Part shown: in pieces, positions 29,881 to 39,270 of the stretch | How positions within the stretch are numbered: position 1 is the first letter of the stretch | How the letters are laid out: every line of letters begins with the position of its first letter | Source: Pelagophyceae sp. CCMP2097 | Taxonomy: Eukaryota; Sar; Pelagophyceae | Reading direction: 5' to 3' | NCBI GenBank assembly: GCA_026770575.1 | Contig: MU657179.1 | Location: forward strand, 45,003-103,962 | DNA length: 58,960 nt | The notes under the pieces: generated by a model | Told to the model about the DNA's origin: nothing | Seen by the model: only the letters and a program-made list of their open reading frames with translations | The model's database searches: none | Translations under genes and position numbers: made by a program

Positions 29881-30641
29881 ATGACGTCGCCTCGCAACTA
29901 CTCGCGGTGCGTCGCGCCAGCCGCTGAGCGCATAGGCCTCGTCGTCTTGTTCCTGCATTCGAACTGCCCGATGGACGAGCCGCACGCGTTGTGCTTAGGT
30001 GGAACACCGTGGGCGACGACGACGACGACGACGAATCTCCGCGCGCGGCGCCGCCGGCGCCGGCGCCGACACCGATGCAGCCTCCGCCGGACGTGCGGGA
30101 AGACTTGGAGGACTATTTTCGGCGCTTCGATGAAAGGCTGTCAAGGCAGGCCGACGCTTCGGTCCCTTCCGTGCCGCGGTTCCTGCCGAAGCAGGTGGAG
30201 CAGCTCTTACGGGACGGGGCGGTCACGTACGCTGAAGAGACTGTCAAGTACAACGACTGCGCAGTCTGTTTAGAAGAGTTCAAGCAAGGCGACCCCCTCG
30301 CAAGATTCCCCTGCGCGGCGCAGCACGTCTACCACGTGGCCTGCGCAAGAGCGGCGCTGGCGGCGGACGTCTCTTGCCCGCTCTGCCGAGTTGATATACT
30401 GGAAATCTTCACCGCAAGATCCCCGGCTTCCAAGCGGCCGCAAAGCCCAAGGGCCCTCGGGTTCACGCGCGGCGGCGGCGTCATCCTGCGCTGGGAGCCG
30501 CGGCCGCCGGCGGACATGATTCGGCCGGACTACATCCCTCGTGAGCTGCACGACGAGGCGGGCTACGTCGAAGTCTCGTACCCAGACGCCGGCCTCGCCA
30601 GGGTCTGGCGCCTCGCGCGGCCGCAGCCGGGCGCGTTCTAA
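29881..30641 (+). CDS. RING-H2 finger protein, probable E3 ubiquitin ligase
   Basis: Exon 1 (29881-29906) encodes MTSPRNYSR. A 92-nt intron (29907-29998, phase 2) joins WNTVGDDDDDDESPRAAP. After an acidic/Pro linker come SVPRFLPKQVEQLLRDGAVT and the RING-H2 CAVCLEEFKQGDPLARFPC, QHVYHVACARAALAADVSCPLC (about 30259-30393), with ligand order C-C-C-H-H-C-C-C as in RNF126 or BRAP-like E3s. A C-terminal segment of about 70 residues is folded-looking but unassigned. No membrane segment or transit peptide is visible. The frame ends FTAA-free at TAA 30639-30641, inside a tandem duplication of the gene's own end. Confidence 0.88.
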
Positions 30642-30713
30642 GAGACCGGGGCGTGTGTGCATATACGCGGCCGCAGCCGGGCGCGTTCTAAGAGACCGTG
30701 TCGTGTGCATATA
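30616..30713. repeat. about 50-bp tandem duplication across the RING-H2 stop codon
   Basis: Units 30616-30665 and 30666-30713 both begin CGCGGCCGCAGCCGGGCGCG and include TTCTAAGAGACCG, so the last codons and the stop are present twice. Only the first stop is used. Confidence 0.95.
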
Positions 30714-30767
30714 TAACAACGGATTTTCTTTTCTTTACGATGCGCGACAGGGTCGCCCAGCGGATGG

Positions 30768-30828
30768 GGTCACAGTTCGTTTGGGCGCCTTTTGGGGGGC
30801 GGTCACAGTTCGTCGGCGCCCTTTGGGG
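30768..30828. repeat. about 30-bp imperfect tandem duplication across the FGE-like stop codon
   Basis: Units starting GGTCACAGTTCGTTTGGGCG (30768) and GGTCACAGTTCGTCGGCGCC (30801). The minus-strand stop TGA (30805-30803) is in the second unit; the first is 3' flank. Confidence 0.85.
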
Positions 30829-32119
30829 CATCCGAGGCGCAGCGGAAGCCTAAAGTGTACGCTATGGTGTCGACAACGTCACTCAGGTAAAGCGTCGGAG
30901 CGCGAGACGGACCCGTGTTGGCCGAACCGCTATCAGGAGTCTGATCCATTCGCGTAGAGACGCGCAGCGCGTGGTTGTAGCGGCCGTCCACCGTGTCGAC
31001 GTACGAGCCGCCTGCGCGGGAAGTGGGAAAGCTTTCTGGGAAAGCGTCTGGGAGTGGGGACCCGACGACTCGCAGCGCACCTCGGATCGGCCGCTTCTCA
31101 GCCTCCCCACCGTCCGTCCACTCCCAGACGTTGCCAATCATGTTGTACATCCCAAACGCGTTTGGCGAATACGCGTCCGCCGGCGCCGTCCCGATGAAGC
31201 CGTCGTGCTTGGAATTTTGCTTTGGGAAATCGCCCTCCCACGAGTTAAGCCGCTTCGGAAAGTCCCAGTCCGCGGCGCCCCACGGGAACGGCCTACGTAG
31301 AAACGTCGGCACCGACCGCATTTTCACAAAGACGCACTCGTCGTCGAGGCCGCCGCGCGCGGCCATCTCCCACTCGGCTTCCGTCGGGAGTCGTCGCTCG
31401 GCCCACTTGCAGTAAGCAGTGGCGTCGTTCCAGCTGATATGAACAGCAGGGTGCGTCATCCGGCCGCGCACGGAGGAGTCGGGCCCCTCTGGCTTGCGCC
31501 AATTTGCGCCGACGACGCCGAGCCACCATGGAGACTGCTGCACGCGGCCCAGGCCGTCCGCGGCGTCCGTGGCGTCGATCGTCTCATTTGAAGCTAGAAT
31601 CTCCAACACAAAGGACCACTTAAAGTTCTCCGCCTCCGTCTTGAAGCGAGAGTCTCGCACGAAGCGCTTGAACTGCTCGTTTGTCACTGCTGTGGGGTCT
31701 ATCAGGAAGGTCCGGAGGCGCATCCGCCTCGCAGCTTTCGCCCCGTCTCGACTCAGCGAAGAGGGTCGCTTGTCCATGCCCGTCGCGCCGGCGATGGCCC
31801 CGAAGACGTCGGTGCCCAGCGACTCCTTCAAAGCGTCGATTTGGTCGCCTTCCGGGTCCGCCGGTGCGAACCTATCGACGCGGCGTCCAATCGCAGCATC
31901 TTCGACGACGCGACGCCAGCATGCGGACGCGGGCTTGGGCTCTTTTGCTTCGTCTTCGTCGGCAAACGTCGTCCCGAACGTGAGCCACCCGCCCTCGATG
32001 AGCACCTGCTCCGTCAGCCCCCGAACGTCCGCTGCCGGCGCCGCCTCCTCCGAAGCGCCCGGCGGCGCGCCGGCCGCGGCGACGGCGCACACCGCGACGG
32101 CGAAGCAGCGCGCCCTCAT
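30803..32119 (-). CDS. formylglycine-generating enzyme/sulfatase-modifying factor-like protein lacking the catalytic Cys pair
   Basis: The start at 32119 places a signal peptide, MRARCFAVAVCAVAAAGAPP, at the N terminus; an in-frame ATG at 32170 is less likely. The FGE-sulfatase domain is clear: FLIDPTAVTNEQFKRFVRDS, HPAVHISWNDATAYCKWAER, RLPTEAEWEMAARGG, PFPWG, NAFGMYNMIGNVWEWTDG, SRAGGSY and GFRCASD. In active FGE the block after GGS(Y) carries the CxxxxC pair that oxidises sulfatase cysteine. Here it reads VDTVDGRYNHALRVSTR, with neither Cys. It therefore resembles SUMF2, the ER pseudoenzyme partner of SUMF1, or a family member with another role. Location in the secretory pathway is inferred from the signal peptide. 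Confidence 0.88.
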   Translation of the reverse strand: MRARCFAVAVCAVAAAGAPPGASEEAAPAADVRGLTEQVLIEGGWLTFGTTFADEDEAKEPKPASACWRRVVEDAAIGRRVDRFAPADPEGDQIDALKESLGTDVFGAIAGATGMDKRPSSLSRDGAKAARRMRLRTFLIDPTAVTNEQFKRFVRDSRFKTEAENFKWSFVLEILASNETIDATDAADGLGRVQQSPWWLGVVGANWRKPEGPDSSVRGRMTHPAVHISWNDATAYCKWAERRLPTEAEWEMAARGGLDDECVFVKMRSVPTFLRRPFPWGAADWDFPKRLNSWEGDFPKQNSKHDGFIGTAPADAYSPNAFGMYNMIGNVWEWTDGGEAEKRPIRGALRVVGSPLPDAFPESFPTSRAGGSYVDTVDGRYNHALRVSTRMDQTPDSGSANTGPSRAPTLYLSDVVDTIAYTLGFRCASDAPKGADEL

Positions 32120-32449
32120 CCTGGCGCGGCGCGGACTCGGAAGCAGCCGGGAAGCTCGAGCTCCCTCCAAAAATTTAGCGATGTTTGGGTTTCCTTGAAC
32201 ACTCCGCCCACTTCGACCTCCTCGGGGAAACGGGCCCGGGCCTCCCCGATCTGCGTCATTCCTCCTTGGTCGCCCTGTCCAGGGCGAGGCCCCAACCGTT
32301 GATGGGGCCGCGCCATAAGAGTGGAGCTGCGCTTCGTTCCTTCCTTAGAACCGGGTTCCTCCCCCGTTTGTGCGGCGCATGGCCGGCTGATTTCGCCGGC
32401 GCGGCGTCGTCGCCGCCTGCATCGTCGGTGTCGCCCGCGTCATACCGCT
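32120..32449. other. interval between FGE-like start and HSP60 3' end
   Basis: Promoter and 5' UTR of the FGE-like gene and 3' UTR of the HSP60 gene, both on the minus strand. No further gene is seen. Confidence 0.5.
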
Positions 32450-32476
32450 TTAGTACATGCCGCCCATGCCCCCCAT

Positions 32477-32509
<33 letters not shown>

Positions 32510-34805
32510 CGCCCCGGGCTCCTCGGGGAGGTCTGCGACCATGGCCTCTGCCGTCATCATGAGCGACGCCACGGACTGCGCGTCCTGCAGCGCCGTCTTG
32601 ACCACCTTGGCCGGGTCAATAATGCCCTCGTCGTAGAGGTTGACGTACTTGCCCGTCTGCGCGTTGTACCCAATGGAAGAGTCGGCCTCGTCGAGCAGCT
32701 TGCCGACAACGACGGCGCCCTCCGCGCCGGCGTTGGCCGCGATGGTGTGCGAGGGCGCGCGGAGGGCGCGCTCGATGATCTCGACGCCGATGCGCTGGTC
32801 CATGTTGACGCACATGTCAAACGCCGGCTTCAGCTGCGTGGAAGCCCAGAGCAGCGCGCGGCCGCCGCCGGGGACGATGCCGTCCTCCACCGCGGCGCGC
32901 GTGGCGTTGAGCGCGTCGACGACGCGGTCCTTCTTCTCCGCGACTTCCACCTCGGACGCGCCGCCGACCTTGATGACGGCGACGCCGCCGGAGAGCTTTG
33001 CGAGGCGCTCCTGGAGCTTCTCCTTCTCGTACTCGCTCGTCGACTTGGCGATCGTCTCGCGGAGCAACTCGCAGCGCTCGTCGATCATCTCGCGCTCGCC
33101 GGCGCCGTTGAGCACGATGGTGTCCTCCTTGGTGATGGTGACGCGCTTGGCCGTGCCCAAGTGCTCCTCCGTCACCTTCTCAAGCTTCAGGCCAATGTCC
33201 TCCGAGATGACCGTGGCTCCCGTGAGGACGGCCAGGTCCTGCAGCGTCGCCTTGCGGTTGTCGCCGAAGCCCGGGGCCTTGACGGCGCAGACCTTGATGC
33301 CCGCGCGGATCTTGTTCACCACCAGAGTGGCCAGCGCCTCGGACTCGACGTCTTCGGCGACGATGATAAGAGGCCGCTGCGACTTGACCACCGCCTCGAG
33401 GAGGGGCAGGATGGACGCGATGGTGGAGACCTTCTTCTCCACGAGGAGCAGGTAGGGGTTCTCCGCCTCAAAGGTTTGGGCCTTGTTGTCCGTGACAAAG
33501 TACCTTTTGTGAACACACGTCACTCAAAGGGCCCGGTGAAATTCAAGCGGATGACGAAAAGCACGAAAGGGGCCCGACCCCGCTCCCTACGCACGGCGAG
33601 ATGTAGCCGCGGTCGAACTTCATGCCCTCAACCACCTCCAACTCGTTCTCCAGCGTCTTGCCGTCGTTGACCGTGATGACGCCCTCCTTGCCGACGCGCT
33701 CCATGGCGTCGGAGATGAGCTCGCCGATTTCGCGCTCCGAGTTTGCGGAGATGGTCGCCACCTGCGCAATCTCCTCCTTGGTGGAGATGGGCTTCGACAT
33801 CTCGTCCAGCTTCTCGATGACCACGTCGCACGCGAACTGGATGCCGCGGCGCAGGTCCATCGGGTTCATGCCCGCCGCGACGGCCTTGCAGCCCTCGGAG
33901 AAGATGGCGCGCGTCAGCACCGTCGCCGTCGTCGTGCCGTCGCCTACGCGCCGGTGAGCGTGCAGGGCACGCGTACCGGCGCGGAGGAAACGCCGCGAAG
34001 ACGGCCACGGGGCTGACGCGCCCCAGCTTCACCGAGGCGACCCTCGCACATTCGACTCGAGTTTCGTCTCTCGTCTCTCGTCTCTCGCAGTTCGCAAGGC
34101 GGCCTCGTCTCCCGCCTCTCGTCTCACAGTCCGGCCTCGCAAAGCGTCTCTTTTCGCGCCACGCTCCCCCGCGGCTTCGCACCAGCGACGTCGTTGGTCT
34201 TGTTTGCCACCTGGCGGACCAACTGCGCGCCCATGTTCATGAAGCGATCCTTGAACTCAATCGACTTGGCCACGGTCACGCCGTCCTTCGTGATTTTCGG
34301 CGCGCCAAAAGGCTGGTCCAGCACCGCGTTGCGGCCCTTGGGGCCGAGCCTATCAAGCGGAAACGTGAGCGGCGGAGGAGACGAATACGAGCCATGTCTC
34401 TCGACGGCGCGAAGGCGCGACGGCGGTGTCGTCGGCACGGCCGTCGCCCCGCTTCAGTCGGCACAGCGACTCCCGCCGCGGCCTCTACGACGGATGCGAC
34501 GGAACATCTCAGGGAGAAGAACGTTCCAGGATCCCGCTGAGCATCCTTTTGCTCTCGCGTCGGGGCCTTTCTCCGCGGTCGGCGTGGCGTCACGTCACGC
34601 GTCGCGGTGGTTCCAAGGTCCGCAAACCCGGTCCCCGCCTGTACACTGGTAATTGCGTGACGGAGACGGCATCGGCCAACTTGTCGACGCCCTGGAGCAT
34701 GAGCGCGCGGCCTTCCGTGCCGAACTTGACCTCCTTGCCGGCGCCGAACGCGCGGCGCGCGCCCTGGCGCGCGTTGCGCCGCAGCGCGGCGGACGACGAC
34801 TGCAT
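32450..34805 (-). CDS. HSP60: mitochondrial chaperonin HSP60 (CPN60)
   Basis: Four exons: 34805-34657, 34349-34183, 33943-33595 and 33503-32450, totalling 572 residues, the normal family length. The N-terminal [20 protein letters not shown] is a mitochondrial presequence. Group I chaperonin signatures follow: [49 protein letters not shown] (nucleotide binding), [56 protein letters not shown] and [20 protein letters not shown]. The C terminus is the Gly-Met tail [10 protein letters not shown] typical of mitochondrial HSP60, which lines the folding cavity. Intron 1 (34350-34656) uses a GC donor (GCAATT); its removal restores [13 protein letters not shown] exactly. Introns 2 (33944-34182) and 3 (33504-33594) are GT-AG. 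Confidence 0.97.
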
Positions 34806-35033
34806 GGCGGCGGAGATTCGCTGATTGACGCGAAAGACGGAGCCGAACGACACGGATGCTCGCCCATTGGCGATTGTGTTCTTTGTCGGAAACTTTGTAA
34901 ATCGGGTTTCTCCTCTGCGGCGCGCGGCGCGACACCGCGGCGATTCCGTCGCCAGCCCGAGCATCCCCGATTTCGTGACAGATTTCGAAAGCAAATCGAA
35001 TGTCTGTTAACAACGAGGCCTCGAGTTGCGTGG

Positions 35034-37547
35034 TCACGCGGTGGCGCGCAGTTGGTCGAAGCGCAGCCCCGCGACGGGCGGCTGCTTCAGGTGTTTCGCG
35101 AGGTAGCAATCGAATATCTGGCCGACGTCGCTGAACATGGCCAGGTCGCCGTCCCACGCGGGCGTCAGGTTGAGCAGACCCGCAAAGTCGAAAGACCCCG
35201 CCGCCGCGGTACTGTCTTCGCCGGCGCTGTAGACGGTGACGCCCGTCGCGACGGCGGCGCGGCGGTGGCGGTGGGATGCGGCGAGGGCCGTCGAAGTGCC
35301 GGAAGGCGCGTCGATTTCGAGGAAGGACCGGTCACGCAGTTCCGCGGCGACGCCGCCACCGCGCCGCGGCAGGAAGACGAGCCCCCGCGGCGCCTCTTGC
35401 AAAGAGACGCATTTCAGAGGCTCTGGGCTCAAATGCGAGAATAGAAGCACCGCCGCTGCCGTGCCCGCGGCGGTCCTTCTTCGCACGGCGAGGGCGATGC
35501 TCACCGCGGCGTCGTCGGCCAAATGTGCCTTGGTCGCAACGGCGCAGCAGCAGACGTCTGCGGCGTAGCTCCAGGCGACGGCGCCCGTGCGGAGGTCGAA
35601 GACGTCGACGCCGCGGCCGTCTGCGAGAGCGATTCGCGGCAGGGCGTCGGCAGGGCCCGAGTCGAAGACTCCAACGGACACAAACGCCTGCTTCGCCTCT
35701 GCGCTTGCGTGGGCGCGATGCAAAGTCGCCACCTTTAAACCCGTGGAAACGTCCCATAGAGCGACTCTGGGCCCGCGGAGGTGCGCGACGGCGAGTAAAG
35801 AGCCGTCTGCTGAAAACGCCAAGTCTCCCGCGGCGTCGTCGTCGCCGGCCACGGACAGCGTACATCGCCACTGCTGCGGCGCCTTGTCCTGGGCGTTTTC
35901 GGCCTTTCGCTTCTTGCCCGCGGGCTTTGAAACGTCGCCTCTTGGGGCGGCGTTGTCGAGGCAAGCCCAGAGTTTCAGCGCCCCATCGAGCGCCACCGAG
36001 GCCACCACATGCAGCTTCGGGTGGAAGGCTAAACCGGCGACGCTGCAGCCCTTTGCGCCGTGCGGGTTGGAGATCATGCTGTGCAGTCGCCAGCCGCCCT
36101 GGAACTTGCCGTCGCCACCGTCTCGGGTCCAAAACTTCAAGTGCTCGTCGCGATGGCCTTCGTCCGCCGACTGCCACGTGTCCACCGTGGCGAGCTTGGT
36201 GCCGTCGTGCGAAAAGGCGGCGCGGAGGACGACGGGGGCGCGCGGCGTGGATGCGTCGCCCAAGGCCGCGGGGACGTGGTTATGCTGCACCACTCGTAAA
36301 ACCTCAGTCACGCGATCCTCGGATGCATCCCAGAGTTGTAAGGCGCCGGGCGTCGAGTTTAAAGCGAGCTTGCCGCGCTTCCAGTCCGGGGCCAAGAGCG
36401 TCGCTGAAAGGCGCTTGAAAGTCGAAAGGCCGTAAAACGACCATAAGCGCTTCAGACCCTGCACGACAATGACATGAACAGCAGAGTCCGCCGTCGCAAC
36501 CACCGCCAGCGACGCGCGCGCGGCACACCGCGGCGTGCCCTCTGGGGCCTCGCAGCCTCGGATGCATTTGATGGGCGCTCCGAGGCGCGGCAAAAAGTCC
36601 TTTAGAGACGTCGCCGAAGCCGAGTCCCGACGCAGAGGCCAGACCACCAGCACGGCTTCTTCGCCGCCGGAGAGGACGTTTGCGCCGCACGCGGAGACGG
36701 CGACTGCGGCGACGGGGTGGGCGTGCCAGTGCAGAGCCGTGGCCACGGACAGCGCGCCAAACGCCGCCTTCCCTTTCTTCGCCTCTGCTGCCCAGACGTC
36801 GCTCAACGGATCGAGCGCGGACCGCCAGATGCGGACATGGCCGCTGCGGTGCCCCGAGACGACGACGTCTTCTCCGACGACGCTGGAGAGAGACGTCATG
36901 GCTAAAGACGTAAAGGGGTCGTCCATGCACGTGGCCCTCGCCCTTTTCACGGGCGCGTTGGCGTCGACGAGGTAGAGCTGGAGGTGGTATCTAGCGGCAA
37001 AGGCGACGACATTAAAGTTGCCACCGTCGTACGTCGCCACGCAGTCGTGGCACGCGCGCTCCGACCCGCGAGGCAGCTTGCCATCTAAAACATTCACTTT
37101 TTGCTGCGTCGCAAGCGACCAGACCACGAGCTCGAATAAAGGCGGCGCCTTGTCCTTGTCCTTGGAGTCCGCCTTGTCTTTGGAGTCTTGCCTCGCTTCG
37201 GACTCTGCCTTTTGCGACGCGACGTAGAGCAATCCAGCGGAGTGCTGCCGCAGCGTCGCGGCGGAGACGTCCGTGGCGATGCCGAGGACGCGCCTTGCGG
37301 CGTCGACGCGGTCGCCCAAAGGTTCGCCGCCCGGCGAGGACCATTCTTGCACGGCGCCGTCCGCCGCGGCCGAAACGACGCCGCGCTTCGTCGCGGCGAG
37401 GCAATTCACGCGGCTTTGCGCGCCCGCCGCCCCGGCGCTGAGCACAGCGCCCGTCTTGAGGCAGACGATTGAGACGCCGTCGCCATGGCCTGTTTCGGCA
37501 CGCGTTGGGGCGTGCGTCGCGCCTCGGTGTGCATCGGACGAATGGCT
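35034..37547 (-). CDS. WDR75/Utp17-like U3 snoRNP WD40 protein
   Basis: Long protein with WD blades through most of its length. Diagnostic segments include VVVSGHRSGHVRIWR, ALHWHAHPVAAVAVSACGAN and VLSGGEEAVLVVWPLRR, the pattern of WDR75/Nan1 (Utp17), a t-UTP subunit that links rDNA transcription to early 18S processing. LKLWACLDNAA, RVALWDVSTGLKVATLHRAH and a C-terminal non-WD stretch (WDGDLAMFSDVGQIFDCYLA) follow. The stop is at 35034. The frame is open upstream to 37547, where CCCCAG looks like an acceptor, but no ATG lies in it. The first exon is probably near 37620 (an ATGATG at 37625 followed by a GTAATC donor would fit), so the exact N terminus is uncertain. Confidence 0.8.
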   Translation of the reverse strand, partial: SHSSDAHRGATHAPTRAETGHGDGVSIVCLKTGAVLSAGAAGAQSRVNCLAATKRGVVSAAADGAVQEWSSPGGEPLGDRVDAARRVLGIATDVSAATLRQHSAGLLYVASQKAESEARQDSKDKADSKDKDKAPPLFELVVWSLATQQKVNVLDGKLPRGSERACHDCVATYDGGNFNVVAFAARYHLQLYLVDANAPVKRARATCMDDPFTSLAMTSLSSVVGEDVVVSGHRSGHVRIWRSALDPLSDVWAAEAKKGKAAFGALSVATALHWHAHPVAAVAVSACGANVLSGGEEAVLVVWPLRRDSASATSLKDFLPRLGAPIKCIRGCEAPEGTPRCAARASLAVVATADSAVHVIVVQGLKRLWSFYGLSTFKRLSATLLAPDWKRGKLALNSTPGALQLWDASEDRVTEVLRVVQHNHVPAALGDASTPRAPVVLRAAFSHDGTKLATVDTWQSADEGHRDEHLKFWTRDGGDGKFQGGWRLHSMISNPHGAKGCSVAGLAFHPKLHVVASVALDGALKLWACLDNAAPRGDVSKPAGKKRKAENAQDKAPQQWRCTLSVAGDDDAAGDLAFSADGSLLAVAHLRGPRVALWDVSTGLKVATLHRAHASAEAKQAFVSVGVFDSGPADALPRIALADGRGVDVFDLRTGAVAWSYAADVCCCAVATKAHLADDAAVSIALAVRRRTAAGTAAAVLLFSHLSPEPLKCVSLQEAPRGLVFLPRRGGGVAAELRDRSFLEIDAPSGTSTALAASHRHRRAAVATGVTVYSAGEDSTAAAGSFDFAGLLNLTPAWDGDLAMFSDVGQIFDCYLAKHLKQPPVAGLRFDQLRATA

Positions 37548-37879
37548 CTGGGGTCAGCGTAACTATGACAATGTCGTACCGTCATTGACGATATTCGTAT
37601 TCCGGATTACTGAGGTTAGCATCATCCCCCTCTAAGGATCCTCGGAGGCCCGTAGCTCCGGACGCTGGATTTGACTGGCGACGACGTGCTCGCCTTCCAC
37701 GACGCACGTCTCGAACCGCGGCAGCCCGAGGCGGCGCATCGTACGGCGCGCCGTCCACTTGACGGGGCCACGCTCACGCGCCTGATTGGGGTTTGGCTAT
37801 CGCCCACGCCCAGGTCGCCAAAAGGCCGCGGCAAAGTTCCGAGCGGACATTGCCGACCGCGACGACGAACGCGCTTCTG
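37548..37879. other. divergent interval, WDR75-like first exon and glyoxalase promoter
   Basis: Should contain the missing first exon of the minus-strand WD40 gene and the promoter of the glyoxalase gene. Bases 37560-37625 are lower in GC. No other gene is seen. Confidence 0.4.
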
Positions 37880-39031
37880 ATGGCCTCTGCCTTGAAGTTC
37901 TGCGCGCTGGCGCTGCTGCCGGCGGCGGACGGCCTGGCCAAGGGGAGAGTCGCGCGCGTCGGGCTTCGAGTCGACGATTCGGTGAAGGCTGCCGCTTGGT
38001 ATAAGGACCAGTTCGGACTCGAGACGGTGCGTCGCCGGCGGTCCGTATACAGCGGCAAGAAGGCAGAATAGGCGGCGTGCGGGCCGCACTGCGACGTCCT
38101 CTTCCAGGACGGGTTTTCCCTGCGCATGTGCGGCACTTTTGCCGCTCGGTTGCGCCGCCCGCCGGTCCGAGACGCCGGCGTTTGAAGGCTCGCGGATGGC
38201 GCCTCGTCGACGTACCGCGCCGACGCGCTCTCCGTCTACGGTGCGCCGTCGTGGTCGCCGTATGCAGGCGCGGCCGACGCGGCTGCGTAGGCGTGACTCT
38301 GGAGATGCCTCGGGCCCAACTCGATGCCTGGTGCGCCGCATCGTCGCTGCCTCCCAAAGAGCTCGGCCTCATCGCGTCCATGGTGCCCGACGAGGACCCG
38401 TACAAGGAGACGAAGATCCAACAGGCGGAGACTGTGGACGCCGCAGGGTACGTACTACGACGCCGTAGAAAATCGTGGGACGCCACCCGGGAAATGCCCC
38501 TATAGGTACCGCGTCTACTGCGTTTCGACGACTGCCGACGCCGTCAAGGCGCCCGCGCCGTGCGTCTTTGTTGTTGCTGTTGTTGCGGTGGATTTTTGTT
38601 CCGAGAAGGCCTGCCATAATAGGAAGATTGTCCTCGTGGTCTCGGACCTCGAGGCGTCGATCAAGTTCTACACCGAGGCCTTTGGCCTGAGGCTGTTGCG
38701 GAAGCGCGCCTTGCTGCCGCACCAGGCTGCGTTGTTTGGCATCCTTGGGTACTCGGAAGAAGCGGACGCGACCCTCCTCTCTAGCCCTGAGGGCGCCGAT
38801 TCGCTCGCCTCGCCGCGCATCGAGCTCAGATACATCTACAACAACGAGCGCGTCGACTCGGGCGTCGGCCTCGAGGACATTACCTTCCTGGCGGAAGACC
38901 CGGCGTCGGTGGCGCTGGCCGTGCCCGCGCTGGGGGGCAACGTCACTTCCGTCGCCGGCAACGTCGCCAAACTCGTGGACCCGGACGGCTACAAGATCAA
39001 CGTCTGCGCCGAAATCGCAGACCTCGACTGA
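37880..39031 (+). CDS. two-domain glyoxalase I-like (VOC fold) protein with signal leader
   Basis: The start at 37880 reads MASALKFCALALLPAADGLA, a signal-type leader. VOC domain 1 begins RVARVGLRVDDSVKAAAWYKDQFGLET, then a GTGCGT intron, CDVLFQDGFSLRMC and, after more short introns, VTLEMPRAQLDAWCAASSLP. VOC domain 2 (about 38624-39010) is KIVLVVSDLEASIKFYTEAFGLRLLRKR... GYSEEADATLL... RIELRYIYNNERVDSGVG... KLVDPDGYKINVC. The layout follows plant and fungal double-domain GLO1, which isomerises the methylglyoxal-glutathione adduct. In domain 2 the usual metal ligand Glu of DPDGYxxE is replaced (KIN), so this half may not bind metal. Exon borders at 38070-38300 are approximate. Confidence 0.75.
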
Positions 39032-39270
39032 CCGAAACCAGCAAGGCGCCTTAAACGCTCTGCACTTGGTGCTTCAAGCGAATTCAAAGCGATTCAAACG
39101 ATCATGGGAGTTTTGCTCCGGAGCCGAGAAGCAGGCAGACTGCACCGATCGCGGCGAGCCGGCGGACGCCCAAAGGTCGCCGCGGAGCGACTGCCGCTAT
39201 CGCATGGCGGCTCCGGGCCGACTAGGGACCCGGAATTCCTTATCGGCGGAAAATCAAACTTCCTCTGATC

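Noticed and set aside
35276..36418. Long plus-strand frames across the WDR75-like gene
   Set aside because: Arg/Pro-rich shadows opposite a well-conserved WD40 protein.
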